A stretch of DNA of 64,000 nt, taken from NCBI GenBank assembly GCA_031769625.1, contig JAUIMM010000550.1:3402001-3466000 (forward strand). The letters run 5' to 3'. This DNA comes from Taudactylus pleione. Taxonomy: Eukaryota > Chordata > Amphibia > Anura > Myobatrachidae. Below the pieces are notes generated by a model. It was given only the letters and a program-made list of their open reading frames with translations, was not told the DNA's origin and ran no database searches. The translations under genes and the position numbers were made by a program. Shown in pieces: positions 1 through 11,442 of this stretch (position 1 is its first letter; each line of letters opens with the position of its first letter).

Positions 1-857
1 TTCCTAGGTGGTTAACGTCCCTAACCCTACTTATTTCACCTTTACATATGGTACATATGGCAAGACAATTGTTGTCCGGATTTGGATAGAAATATTGCCA
101 GACCAAAGAGGTGGAATGTTTGGTCTTCTGCCCAGGCATGACCGTGATGGGCTTTTTCATCCCACGGACAACAACTGTCTCCCCTGGAGCCTGATTTAAA
201 CAAACCACATCACCATCAGAATCCTCCTCGCCAACTTCCTCCTCAGCACCAGCTACACCAGTATCCTCATCCTGTTGTACTTCAACAGTGACATCTTCAA
301 TTTGCATATCAGCAAGTGGACTGTGGGTGCTCCTTTCAGCACTTGCAGGGGGCGTGCAAATGGTGGAAAGAGCCACCTCTTCCCGTCCAGTGCTGGGAAG
401 GTCAGGCATCGCAACCATCACCACACTTGGACTCTCCTTGGGGATTTGTGATATCTTCTTAGAAAGCACAGTTCTTCGCTGTGCTTTTGCCAGCTTAACT
501 CTTGATTTTTTTAGCGGGAGGAGGGCTTCCATCGTCATGTGAAGCTGAACCACTAGTCATGAACATAGGGAAAGACCTTAGCCATTCCTTGCCACTCCGT
601 GTCGTAAATGGCATATTGGCAAGTTTAAGTTTCTCTTCAGATGATTTAAATGGTTTTTTCAAGGTCATTTTCCTGAACTTTGTCATTTGGGATTGTATGT
701 GCCCTCTACTATGACATTGGGCATTGGCCTTGGCAGACGACGTTGATGGCATGTTATCGTCTATGTCATGACTAGTGGCAGCAGCTTCAGCACTAGGAGG
801 AAGTGGTTCTTGATCTTTCCCTATTTTATTTTTATCGGAGAAAGTTTGGTCCTCCAT
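1..857 (-). pseudogene. hAT transposase N-terminal region (BED zinc finger), partial, one apparent frameshift
   Basis: The ORF starts at ATG 857 (MEDQTFSDKNKIGK) and reads to a stop at 495-497 after a basic run ending AKKIKS. In the next frame the reading continues without a stop to the left edge, through SRVKLAKAQRR, a Ser/Thr/Glu-rich linker, an acidic stretch (EEEVGEEDSDGD) and a BED finger (SLVWQYF, then CTICKGE, then NHLG). The switch falls in an A7 run near 504, so a single extra A explains the break. The basic stretch looks like a nuclear localisation signal. BED fingers bind the transposon ends. The RNase H-like catalytic domain is outside the window, so activity cannot be judged. Confidence 0.65.
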
Positions 858-865
858 TTATGTTA

Positions 866-3476
866 TATTGATATATACGTGCGGCTAAGGCGCACACAAA
901 CACAGAAAATAATTTTTTATTTTTGTTGGAGATTAGTGCACTTTGTGGGTTACACCACCCTTTCAGAAATGAGCCAGCCGGCCCTTTACTTATGGGACAC
1001 AGGCGCACCCTTGGCGCTGCTCCTTTGTTGATGCACGTGCAGCTACAGCCCACATAATTCACAAACACAGAAAATATTTTTTTATTTTGTTTGGAGTGCC
1101 CTTTGGGGGCTACAGCACCCTTTAGCGGTCAATCCAGCTGGCCCTTTATTTATGGGACACAGGCGCACGCTTGGCACTACTTTGTTGATGCACGTGCGGC
1201 TACTGCGCACACAAATCACAAACACAAAAAAATATATTTTTTTATTTTGTTTGGAGTGCCCTTTGGGGGTTACAGCACCCTTTAGTGGTCAATCCAGCCT
1301 GCCCTTTATTTATGGGACACAGGCGCACGCTTGGCACTACTTTGTTGATGCACGTGCGGCTACTGCGCACACAATTCACAAACACAAAAAAATATATTTT
1401 TTTATTTTGTTTGGAGTGCCCTTTGGGAGTTACAGCACCCTTTAGCGGTCAATCCAGCCGACCCTTTATTTATGGGACACAGGCGCATGCTTGGCACTAC
1501 TTTGTTGATGCACGTGCGGCTACTGTGCACACAATTCACAAACACAAAAAAAATATATTTTTATTTTGTTTGGAGTGCCCTTTGGGGGTTACAGCACCCT
1601 TTAGCGGTCAATCCAGCCGGCCCTTTATTTATGGGACACAGTCGCATGCTTGGCACTACTTTGTTGATGCACGTGCGGCTACTGCGCACACAATTCACAA
1701 ACACAAAAAAAAAAAAAAATTATTTTGTTTGGAGTGCCCTTTGGGGGTTACAGCACCCTTTAGCGGTCAATCCAGCCGGCCCTTTATTTATGGGACACAG
1801 GCGCACGCTTGGCACTACTTTGTTGATGCACGTGCGGCTACTGCGCACACAATTCACAAACACAGAAAATATTTTTTTATTTTGTTTGGAGTGCCCTTTG
1901 GGGGTTACAGCACCCTTTAACGGACAAGCCAGCCGGCTTTTTACTTATGGGACACAGGCGCACGCTTGGCACTGCTTCTTTGTTGATGCACGTGAAGCCA
2001 CAGTGCACACAATTCACAAACACAGAAAAAAAAAAATATTTTGTTTGGAGTGCCCTTTGGGGGTTACAGCACCCTTTAGCGGTCAGTCCAGCCGGCCCTT
2101 TATTTATGGGACACAGGCGCACGCTTGGCCCTACTTTGTTGATGCACGTGTGGCTACTGCACATACAATTCACAAACACAAAAAAAAATTTTTTTTTATT
2201 TTGTTTGGAGTGCCCTTTGGGGGTTACAGCACCCTTTAGCGCTCAATCCAGCCGGCCCTTTATTTATGGGACACAGGCGCACGCTTGGAACTACTTTGTT
2301 GATGCACGTGCGGCTACTGCGCACACAATTCACAAACACAAAAAAATATATTTTTTTATTTTGTTTGGAGTGCCCTTTGGGAGTTACAGCACCCTTTAGC
2401 GGTCAATCCAGCCGACCCTTTATTTATGGGACACAGGCGCATGCTTGGCACTACTTTGTTGATGCACGTGCGGCTACTGTGCACACAATTCACAAACACA
2501 AAAAAAATATATTTTTATTTTGTTTGGAGTGCCCTTTGGGGGTTACAGCACCCTTTAGCGGTCAATCCAGCCGGCCCTTTATTTATGGGACACAGTCGCA
2601 TGCTTGGCACTACTTTGTTGATGCACGTGCGGCTACTGCGCACACAATTCACAAACACAAAAAAAAAAAAAAATTATTTTGTTTGGAGTGCCCTTTGGGG
2701 GTTACAGCACCCTTTAGCGGTCAATCCAGCCGGCCCTTTATTTATGGGACACAGGCGCACGCTTGGCACTACTTTGTTGATGCACGTGCGGCTACTGCGC
2801 ACACAATTCACAAACACAGAAAATATTTTTTTATTTTGTTTGGAGTGCCCTTTGGGGGTTACAGCACCCTTTAACGGACAAGCCAGCCGGCTTTTTACTT
2901 ATGGGACACAGGCGCACGCTTGGCACTGCTTCTTTGTTGATGCACGTGAAGCCACAGTGCACACAATTCACAAACACAGAAAAAAAAAAATATTTTGTTT
3001 GGAGTGCCCTTTGGGGGTTACAGCACCCTTTAGCGGTCAGTCCAGCCGGCCCTTTATTTATGGGACACAGGCGCACGCTTGGCCCTACTTTGTTGATGCA
3101 CGTGTGGCTACTGCACATACAATTCACAAACACAAAAAAAAAATTTTTTTTATTTTGTTTGGAGTGCCCTTTGGGGGTTACAGCACCCTTTAGCGCTCAA
3201 TCCAGCCGGCCCTTTATTTATGGGACACAGGCGCACGCTTGGAACTACTTTGTTGATGCACGTGCGGCTACTGCGCACACAATTCACAAACACAAAAAAA
3301 TATATTTTTTTATTTTGTTTGGAGTGCCCTTTGGGGGTTACAGCACCCTTTAGTGGTCAATCCAGCTGGCCCTTTATTTATGGGACACAGGCGCACGCTT
3401 GGCACTACTTTGTTGATGCACGTGCGGCTACTGCGCACACAATTCACAAACACAGAAAAAATATTATTATTTTTTT
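866..3476. repeat. Satellite-like array of ~159-bp units with a duplicated 954-bp six-unit block
   Basis: The motif ggagtgccctttggg recurs at 1093, 1253, 1413, 1572, 1731, 1888, 2047, 2207, 2367, 2526, 2685, 2842, 3001, 3161 and 3321, a spacing of 157-160 bp. A more diverged unit lies at about 866-1092 and a decaying edge after 3440. Unit-specific variants and unit lengths in 1413-2366 recur exactly 954 bp later in 2367-3320, so six units were duplicated as a block. Each unit carries gatgCACGTG (an E-box palindrome), a conserved ttatttatgggacacag segment and an A-run/T-run junction of variable length. Long ORFs through the array are by-products of unit length near a multiple of three. Confidence 0.95.
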
Positions 3477-3499
3477 GCACTTGGGGGGATCACCCCTGA

Positions 3500-3740
3500 C
3501 GGACAGAGCACCCCCTGGACAACACTACAGCACCCCTTTAGGACTGGGACACTGCACAGTACTTTGGAGTGGACACAGCCCCTATGGACAACTGACTGCT
3601 CAACACAGTCCAGCCAGCCCCTATGGACTTTGAAGTAGTGGACACAGCCCCTATGGACAACAGCAGCACAGCGCAGCACAGCACAGCACAACACTACACT
3701 ACACAGCTCAGCCAGCCCTAACTCCCACCCTCCCTCTTCA
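3500..3740 (-). repeat. Short subrepeats in the hAT 5' leader
   Basis: On the minus strand GTCCATAGGGGCTG(T/G) is repeated at least four times with GTGTCCACT spacers, next to a (GCTGT)n-like run around 3665-3695. It sits between the TATA box and the 159-bp array, so it would be transcribed 5' leader if the element promoter works. I see no coding potential. Confidence 0.6.
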
Positions 3741-3781
3741 CTGTCCACAGCCGAGTGAGAAAATGGCGCCGACGCGGGTAC

Positions 3782-3789
3782 CTTATATA
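3782..3789 (-). promoter_or_regulatory. TATA box of the hAT element
   Basis: The minus-strand sequence is CCTATATAAGG inside a GC-rich terminus. It lies about 160 bp inside the element end and upstream of the leader and ORF, the expected place for a core promoter. Transcription would start roughly 25-30 bp downstream, near 3755. No activity data; positional inference only. Confidence 0.55.
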
Positions 3790-3949
3790 GGATCCAAAAC
3801 CCGCGAGACCCGGAAGGCGGGATGATGACGTTTTGCCTCGATTTCAGATCCGAGTCAGGCTGGAAAAGTCGAGCCTGACTTGGATCGGCCTCGGATCAGG
3901 GGGGCTCGGGGGGGTTCGGATTTCAGAAATCCGAACCCGCTCACCCCTA

Positions 3950-4311
3950 ATTTGACAGCTTTATTTTTACAATATAACTCAGATGTCAGCTTGGACACGC
4001 CCCTCTCAAATCTTCATCTATTAGTATATTATAAATGTGCCCACGTGCGGTGCAGTATGGTTTTGACAAAGTGCACAGTACTTGCTTTCAATTGTTATGT
4101 TCCCAACTCAGAATCAAAGTGCCGATAGTGATAGTACATACATGAACTGATGACTTCCTGTGTATCTGGTATTTTTATGTGTATTTTATATTTTGTATTC
4201 ACACACTGTAACCATTGAGGTGCACCAATATAGCTTCTTCCACTCCAATATACCTTTCTGCTAGTGCTTTAAGTACTATAATGGAAAAGCAGATAAAAGT
4301 GCTGTATAAAT
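3950..4311. other. Unassigned intergenic sequence
   Basis: AT-rich sequence right of the hAT terminus. I recognise no gene, RNA or transposon terminus here. Confidence 0.4.
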
Positions 4312-4648
4312 CATACCTACCTAGTATTTCTAATTCCTCTTCATGAGAAGCCCAAAGATTAGATGCAACTGACCACTGAGGGGGCGAGTTGTTCTCTTTG
4401 AGTCCCACTATTATCATAGCATAAGCCCACAAATTACGGGTCTAAAAAGAAGAGGTGGGTCCAAAATTATGTGATTTGCATCATATTGGCCCTGCCCCCT
4501 CCTTATGGACCAGCGATTCTCTGTATCACTCTCCCCATCCTGCCCACTTTACTAGGAAGCAGGCAGGATGTAGGAGATCCACCCACTCTTCTGTGGGTCT
4601 AGGGGACTACCCAAAAAAATTGGATCAGACGTTGAGTAGGTAAGTATG
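4312..4648. mobile_element. hAT-like MITE, family A (copy 1, diverged)
   Basis: It starts CATACCTACC and ends GTAGGTAAGTATG, matching the termini of better copies elsewhere in this window. The flanks gtataaat and atataaac agree at 6 of 8 positions, as expected for a decayed 8-bp target duplication. The right half (…tgcccactttactaggaagcaggcagg…) resembles other family A copies; the left interior is diverged. Confidence 0.55.
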
Positions 4649-4656
4649 ATATAAAC

Positions 4657-5106
4657 AGGGGCGCCAAGAGGGGGGGCGAGCGGGTACAATTTACCCGGGC
4701 CCAGGCATCCAGAGGGGCGTGGCACCACCACCCCCTTCCTCCCTCCCTCACAGCAGCTGATGCAGTGGGAGATTGGTCGCGGCTGCTAAGCAGCAGCCAC
4801 AGCAATCTCATATGCCTGATGGGGGGGTGATCACACTGATCGCGCCCCCCCTAACTTTGCGCCGGGCTGAGGGACTCACAGAGCCCCTTCCCCGGCGTGC
4901 AGCGCCAGTACTCCAAAAGTATGCTTTTGGGAGGGTTTTTGCTGAAGGGGCGTGGTCACGCCTCCCACGATTAGGCCACGCCCCTCTTTACCTGGTCCCG
5001 GCGGCGCTCTCTATGCTCCTGGATATAAATGAACATCAGTTTCTTTATATAGTAGTTGGATGCAATGCCAGGATTATGAGATTCATGTCATAAAGTCCCA
5101 GGACCC
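4657..5106. mobile_element. GC-rich repeat fragment related to 26404-26690
   Basis: Begins caggggcgccaagagggggggcgagcgggtac and shares the gcgggtac-aattaccc(g/a)ggcccgggc order and a downstream catggcc-type GC-rich body with the copy at 26404-26690. Only the left end can be compared; the right boundary is unclear. Confidence 0.4.
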
Positions 5107-7034
5107 AGGGCCGGCACTACCATCAGGCAGCTGCCTAGGGCGCCTGCAGTTGAGGGGGCAGTACTGAGGCTGCCTGCACAGTAATAAGGATGTATTTGTA
5201 AGAGACATCCTTTTAATTAACACTGGCAGCGGCCTTGGATCCTGTAAGCCGCAGCCGCTGCCCCACTTGTTAGTTGCTCTCTGGCTGAGACTGCAGTGCA
5301 GACATGTCACAGGCTGGCATGTTTGTGCAGCACTGCAGCCAGCAGCAGCAGTGCCTGACCCCTTCCCATTCCTTCTCTGGATGTGGCTGTTCCCTTCCCC
5401 GGGACCAGCCACCGATGTGCTGCTGTCAGTGAGTCCCTTCTCCCACCCACCCTGAGGCTCTGTCCGCTACCTCCTGAGGCTCTGCCCATTTCTGATCTTG
5501 TGACTGATTCCTCCCCAGCCAGCTCCATGGGGTGAACCCAGTAATTTTATGAAGAGACCACAGAACTCTCCTACATTGCAAGGTAAGTATCTGGAGGGAT
5601 GGGGGCTTTGTAGTGTTATATGGAAATTGGGTATATACAGGGGCGATTCAATACATACGCTGGTTACGCAGCTGAGTAGGGCACTACGTAGAAGAAGGAG
5701 CCCTGACCTGGCTGCGGCCAGGGGCATGCAGAGTTACGCTTGAGCGAGCGGGTGGCAGTCAGACTGTGCTACTGTGACACACTGTGGCTGCTCCTGATTG
5801 GCTGCCGGTCCGTGAGACGCAATTGGCTCACGGCCGGGGGCCGCGGACAAATTCATAAAGCCCACCTTTACAGATCTCATCATACCGCCCATCTCTTATC
5901 ATCCCGGCTTTACAGTTACACCCACCCTGCCCGCCCGGAGGAAATGCGGTAAATGCGGCTGAGGCAACCGTGGGACACATCCACCATGACTGTAGCTGCC
6001 ATCATAGTGCAGCAGCTTGAGGCAGCCACGGCACAGCAGCTGAACACACCCCAACTGTAAGTTCTCACCTCCTGTACTCTCATATAATGAAATGTCAGAT
6101 CACCCAGGGCTTATTTAGCCAACATAATACAACAGCCAGATCATTACTCCTCACATCCACCCCCACACCTCCCCCATCACCTAATCACAGTCCTGTCTTT
6201 GTATCCTCACCCCAACTCCCCCATTGCCTATACCCAAAGACAGGACTGTGATTAAGTGTAGGCAATGGGGGGAGGGTTGGGGTGCAGATACAAAGACAGG
6301 ACAGGAATTGAGTGTAGGCAATGGGGGGGTTGGGTTGAGGATAAAGTACTGTCTTTGTATCCTTCGGAAAGGTTTAGATCCCCTTCAGTATTTATACCTG
6401 GAAGTGACATGTAGTGAGGGCGGAAGTGCGGTTCCATGCCCATAAAGGCCACCAAAAGAAGAAATTTGGCCCCTCGTGGGCTCGCTACGCACGCCACGCT
6501 TCGAGCACAGATTTAGATTCCTCCTCTATGTCCACGGGGATAGTACGGAATTACGTTGGACAGTAACTGATGACATCAGGGTACAAATACTGAAGGGGAT
6601 CTATCCACTTCCTTGTATCCTCACCCCGAACCACTCCACATTGCCTACCCCTAATCACAGTCCTTTCTTTGTATCCTCATCCCCATGTTTTTCCACAAGA
6701 ATTGCTATCACACAAAAACTACATTTATCACAAGTGCTTGGGAAACATATTTGTGTTTTCAATCTTTATCTAATAGGAGGTTGGTCACCTACAACCCACA
6801 CAGCATTTTATTGTAAATTTAAAATTGCTGCTGCTCCGCCCACTTGTTGCGTCACCCTGTCGCAGTGGCTGGTGCTCAGTCTGTCACACAGTCCCCAGCC
6901 TGTAGTAACTGTAGTTTATTCATAATTTTATGAAAAACCACCTTGATAAGTAGGCCCCAGAGTGCTTTAATTCCACTGAGGGGCGCCAAAATCTGTATTT
7001 GCTTATCAAAATAATTAGGCTTGGGTCGGCCCTG
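5107..7034. mobile_element. Large non-autonomous hAT-like element with CAGGGCCGGC / GTCGGCCCTG ends
   Basis: The left end is CAGGGCCGGCACTACC and the right end is TTGGGTCGGCCCTG, the same inverted termini as the compact element at 32920-33385. No clear 8-bp duplication flanks it, so the pairing of ends is tentative and other repeats may be nested inside. The interior has a consensus splice donor near 5583 and several copies of a tcctgtctttgtatcctc motif between 6190 and 6690. No transposase ORF. Confidence 0.45.
6190..6690. repeat. Local repeats of a cctgtctttgtatcctcacc motif in both orientations
   Basis: The motif tcctgtctttgtatcctcaccccaa recurs near 6191, 6601 and 6661, and its reverse complement (acaaagacaggactgtgatt / acaaagacaggacaggaatt) near 6235 and 6290, so the block can fold on itself. 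It lies within the larger hAT-like element. Confidence 0.5.
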
Positions 7035-7422
7035 GGTATATATTAAATAATATTATATGATGGATGGGTGTTGTATAATAATATTGTGTGGGGTGGGGGG
7101 TGTATTACCAATATGGGGTTGAGTACTTGTATGTTATATTGAGCTATATTTAAGTTATTTGGGGATGGCATACCTCCAAACATTTGCAGTCAAGGAAAAA
7201 GCGGGCATGGCCTGATTGTAAATGGGGTGTGGTCTGATGACACGCCCCCGTTTACATCACTAATGGGGCGTGCCCAGCATCTCCGAGATGCTGGGCTGCC
7301 CCCGGGCTTCACCCATACTGTGAATAGATGCTGTGTGCATGCGCACAGCATCTATTCTCGCTCTGCACACACGCATACACGCTGCTCAGCATAGGGGGGT
7401 AGCAGCGGCGGCACTTGTAACA
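7035..7422. other. Repeat-derived sequence, no gene
   Basis: Contains inverted stretches such as gatgctgtgtgcatgcgcacagcatc near 7326-7352 and GC-rich MITE-like sequence. I could not define its ends. Confidence 0.35.
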
Positions 7423-7615
7423 GTATTTTTTTTCTAAAATACCGTGACTAGTGTGCGTAGGGGATTCGCAGGGACAGAGCTTTCTCGCAAGTTCTGTCCC
7501 TGCAAGGGATTTGTAGTAAATCCCTGTGATATTGCCTGAATTCGCAATGCAAATTCACTCGGTAATATCACACTACAATCTGCATTACAAATGCGGATTG
7601 CAGTAAATAGAGCCC
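7423..7615. mobile_element. Right part of Harbinger-like element, family F
   Basis: From aacagtattttt to taaatagagccc it matches the right part of the element at 18225-20665, including ggggattcgcagggacagagcttt and the terminus TAAATAGAGCCC followed by ATA. It keeps the uninterrupted site where the second copy carries a hAT insertion, so it serves as the natural empty-site reference. The left end is not defined. Confidence 0.7.
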
Positions 7616-8215
7616 ATAGAGAGTGTAGTAGTATGGTGTCTACGAACAGAGTATTTAAGAGTTCTGATTAAAGATAACTTTCAGATGCTGTAAATTGTCT
7701 TATTACTTGTCACTTAACCTTGTGTTTGATCATCAGCTAAGCCTCTCACTGTAATGCATTGTGACAGAGCTTACAGTATCTGTCTTTTATCTTGTTTGTT
7801 TTGAGGTCTCAGTGTATCTCCCCTTCTCTCCGTGGGGCCCATATGTCATTGGTCACTTTTGCAATGCGATCAGGGCATGCCAGTAACGCCCCTGATCGCA
7901 TTGCAAAAAGCGATCTCTTCGGCTGGATGTATCATCCGGGACATGCAGGGACACGGGCTCTGAAAGGAGCCCATCCCTGCCATGTCTCCAGAGAGCGGAC
8001 GGCCACTGCAGGGGGTGGTGCAAATGCGCAGTCCCATGGACTGCACATGCACATCCGCCGTAGCCGGGGAGGGTTCCGGCGGATACTTCCGCCGGCTAAT
8101 AGTGCATGGTGTAGCCCTTAGGCTACAGCGGCTAATGCCATGCTCAGATGTCGTTAGCTGCTGGGGCCAATATCTGGAAGGCATCGCAAGAAAGAGAGTT
8201 AATAAAGGTAAGTTT
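7616..8215. other. Repeat-derived sequence with foldback segment, no gene
   Basis: Around 7860-7912 gcaatgcgatcagggcatgcc and cccctgatcgcattgcaaaa form an inverted repeat, followed by GC-rich sequence and a consensus splice donor (aaagGTAAGT) at 8208. It looks like a non-autonomous element abutting the DIRS element; boundaries unresolved. Confidence 0.4.
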
Positions 8216-8292
8216 TACCATAACTCTCATTTTCGTCTTCATGGTCCATAGAGCTCCATAGGGAGACCTTGGGGTTGTCCCAAAGCAGTTAT

Positions 8293-9318
8293 TCAAGGGT
8301 GGGGATGCTCCTGCGCTGAAAGGAGAATCTGGTATCCAATTGAAGCATCAAGAGAGGCAAATGTATCGAAGGCATAGAACCTAAGAAAGGTGTGGACAGA
8401 AGACCACGTGGCTGCTTTACAAAGCTGTTCAGCTGAGGTGCCACGGTGAGCTGCCCACGAGGGACCCACAGAGCAAGTGGAATGAGCAGTGACAGTAGCC
8501 AGTACAGGAAGGCCTGCCTGCATGTAAGCCTGTGAGATAGTCATGCAAAGCCAAATGGCTAATGTCTGTTTATTGGCTGGACATCCCTTCTTGTGAAATC
8601 CATAGAGCTTAAAAAGTGAGTCTGTTTTCCGAAGAGAACTGGTACGATCCACGTAGATCCTGAGAGCATGGACCACATCTAAGGAAGCCTCACCAGCCAA
8701 AAGGTCTGGGACTACACTTTCCTCATTAATATAGAAACGAGTAACAACTTTGAGAAGGAAACCAGAGCGAGTCCGAAGAACAACCCTGTCGTGGTGAAAG
8801 ATCAGAAATGGAGAGCGACAGGAAAATGCCCCTAAATCTGACACCCTACGGGCGGACGCTATAGCTAATGAGGAAAAGAGAATTGCTGTGAGCCACTTGA
8901 GCTCCACAAAATCCAAGAGTTCAAATGGAGTGCCTTGCAGGGCTTGGAGAACTACTGACAAATCCCATGGAGCCACAGGAGGGACAAAGGGGGGTTGTAT
9001 ATGGAGGACACTCTGAAGGAAGGTGTGGACATACAGCAGTGAATCAAATCTATGCTGGAACCAGATGGACAGAGCAGAGACATGCATTTTCAGTGAGATA
9101 AGGTGGAGTCTGAGATCCAATCCAGCTTGGAGAAAGACCATGACTCTAGCAACCCGAAAACACCTAAGGGTCATAGATGTTTGTATCACACCATTGGCCA
9201 GGCTGTGGCTACCAGCAGGACTGTGCCTCCATCTTGCTTGAACTTCTGAAGGACTCAAGGAAGAAGGGAGACTGGAGGAAATAGGTATGCTAGATGGAAG
9301 GTCCACTTCACTGAAAGG
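8293..9318 (-). pseudogene. DIRS tyrosine recombinase (phage-integrase fold), catalytic residue altered
   Basis: An open frame of about 340 residues. The first catalytic Arg region is recognisable as AIASARRVSDL. Box II, normally H-x-x-R in a context like TAHSTR, reads TAHSTC, so the catalytic Arg is Cys. The nucleophile Tyr region is present (STW..VHTFLRFYAFDT). The enzyme would integrate the circular DIRS DNA without target duplication. The reading frame is intact over its length, but the Arg to Cys change should abolish recombination. The natural start is unclear because the frame upstream joins the RNase H region through a frameshift near 9350. Confidence 0.85.
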
Positions 9319-9321
9319 CAT

Positions 9322-10860
9322 CTATGAAGGCTGCTTCTGCATCCCTTGTTCTGGACCCACTTGTGACTTGTGATTGTGTTGGGAGGCCATGAGATCCATC
9401 ACTGGTAGGCCCCATCTGCTCACTAGGAGTTGAAAAACTTCTGGGTGGAGAGACCATTCCCTGGCATGCATGTCATGATGGCTGAGGAAGTCAGCTTCCC
9501 AATTGAGAACTCCCAGAATGAATACTGCTGAGATGACTGGGAAGTGGCCTTCGGCCCATGAGAGAATGCGTGACACTTCTGCCATTGCTGACTGACTTCG
9601 AGTCTTTCCCTGGTGATTGATGTAGGCCACTGCTGTGGCATTGTCGGACTGCACTTGCACAGGTTTTCCCTGAAGTTGAGGGCCCTGTAGATAGCTCGGA
9701 ATTCCAGCACATTGATTGGCAGGGTCGACCAACGAAGAATGGCCCTGGAAGGAGTGTTGACCGGTCACTGCACCCCAGCCCCGGAGGCTGGCATCCGTTG
9801 TAAGGAGTACCCATTCCGGGATCCAAAAGGGGTGATCTTTGGTTAGGTGCAACATCTGTAACCACCACGAGAGGGACTGACAAACCTCCGGAGAGAGAAC
9901 CATCATCTGAGATTTGATCCAATGGGGCAACCCATTCCACCTGGAGAGGATTAGTTGTCCCAGGGGCCTGGAGTGGAACTGAGCGAACTCCACCATGTCG
10001 AAGGTGGATACCATGGACCCCAGAATCTGCATTGCTGAGTGGACTGACACTAGGCGTTTGCGGAGGAATCTGCGCACACGTAATTGAAGTGCAGAGATCT
10101 TGTCTGCTATCAGGAAGATTCTCTGATCCTGTGAATCTAACAGAGCTCCCAGATGGACCATCCTTTGTGAAGGGTTCAGGGAAGACTTCTTCCAGTTGAT
10201 TAATCAGCTGTGCCTTTGTAGGAAGGCAATGCTTACCTGAAGATTGTGTCGAAGAACCTCTGGGAATCTTGCTAAGATCAATAGGTCATCCAGGTATGGC
10301 AGCAGCCTGACCTCCTGACCACGCAGGTGGGCTGCTATGATAGCCATAATTTTGGTAAATACCCGTGGAGCTGTAGAAAGTCCAAAGAGCAGAGCCTGGA
10401 ATTGGAAATGTTGCTGTAGGATAGCAAACTGGAGATATCGCTGATAAGAGGGCGCTATAGGTACGCGTAGGTAAATGCCCTGAATATCCAGAGATACCAT
10501 AAAGTCCCCAGGCTCCATAGCTAGGACAATAGAGCTTAGGGTTTTCATCCAGAACCTGGGCACCCTGATGAATTTGTTCAGGGATTGAGGTTGAGGATAG
10601 GCCGAAGAGACCCATTTGGCTTCTGAACCAGAAACAGGGTAGAATAATAACTTCTCCATCACTGTGACAGCAGGACTGGGATTATTACCTCTGCTTGCAG
10701 CAGTAACCGAATTACTTTCTGGATGAGCAGGGCCTTGATCGGGTCTGATGGAGGGCCTGTGCAGAAAAATTGGTAGGGTGGCCATCTTAGAAATGAGAGG
10801 GCATATCCATGAGAAACCACTTCTCTTACCCAAGCATCTGTGGTGGTTTGACACCAGCAA
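9322..10860 (-). pseudogene. DIRS reverse transcriptase-RNase H, interrupted
   Basis: RT motifs: VSLDIQGIYLRVPI (motif A region), LLFGLSTAPRVFTKI (motif B) and YLDDLLILA (YxDD catalytic box). A single in-frame TGA at 10204-10206, where a Trp codon is likely in related elements, separates RT from the RNase H part (LINWKKSSLNPSQRMVHLGAL). RNase H motifs: TTDASLRGWG, VQSDNATAVAYI and NWEADFLS. The C-terminus shifts frame near 9350: another frame there reads SRTRDAEAAFIDAF, the expected tail. One nonsense and at least one frameshift make it non-functional. Confidence 0.85.
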
Positions 10861-11442
10861 TGTCCAAACTGAAGAAGTTGGCCTCCTACTCTGGGGTCCC
10901 CCAGGAGAAGGCCCGCCCCATCAGGCTGAAGGCCTGTCCTCATGTTTTGAAGCAGGACGTCTAATGGCCCAGGTCTGCTTGGTCCTGGGCTTTGCAGCCC
11001 TAGTGAAAGCCGATTGCCTGACCCTTAGGCTTTCATTGGGGACATTGTCCGCGGTTTTGCAGTAGTTGCTGATGGCAGAAAAGCAGTCTTTGATTCCACC
11101 AATGTGGCTACAAACTTGTCTAAGTCTGGGCCAAACAGGATTTCTCCATTGTAAGGTAATGCCTCTAAAGCCTTCTTAGAGTCTGCATCCGCCTTCCATG
11201 ACCGCAGCCAAAGAATGCGGAGGGAGGACACTGATGTGGCCAATGCTCTAGAGGCCAGGAGACTAGCATCCAAAGTCGCTTCTCCAATATATGAAGCTGC
11301 CTCTCATATGTGAGCTATATAGGATATTTGATTCCGAGAGGCCTCTAAGGGAAAAAACTCCTCCAGGGCGTCTGCCCAGCTCTCAATTACTTTAGCCACC
11401 CAGGCAATAGCCATGGTCGGATGAGCAATAGCTACTGACAGT

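Larger units (their letters stand above)
1..3949 (-). mobile_element. 5' half of a hAT-type DNA transposon with BED-finger ORF, truncated by the window edge
   Basis: Read on the minus strand, the sequence runs from a terminus near 3949 (starting TAGGGGTGAGC), through a GC-rich subterminal region with a palindrome, a TATATAAG box, a leader with short GTCCATAGGGGCTG repeats, a large tandem array, and then an ORF starting at 857. The ORF leads into a BED-type zinc finger, the usual N-terminal DNA-binding domain of hAT transposases. The catalytic domain and other terminus lie left of base 1. The order terminus, promoter, leader, ORF argues for one element rather than separate repeats. Family assignment rests on the BED finger and terminus style; the 8-bp target duplication cannot be tested because only one end is visible. 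Confidence 0.7.

Noticed and set aside
1091..3633. Long overlapping frames (up to 255 residues) through 1091-3633
   Set aside because: They repeat with the 159-bp array and exist because unit length is close to a multiple of three; both strands show them and no domain is present.
9423..9940. Additional minus-strand frames inside the RNase H region
   Set aside because: Alternative frames of the DIRS RT-RNase H sequence, which carries the catalytic motifs in another frame.
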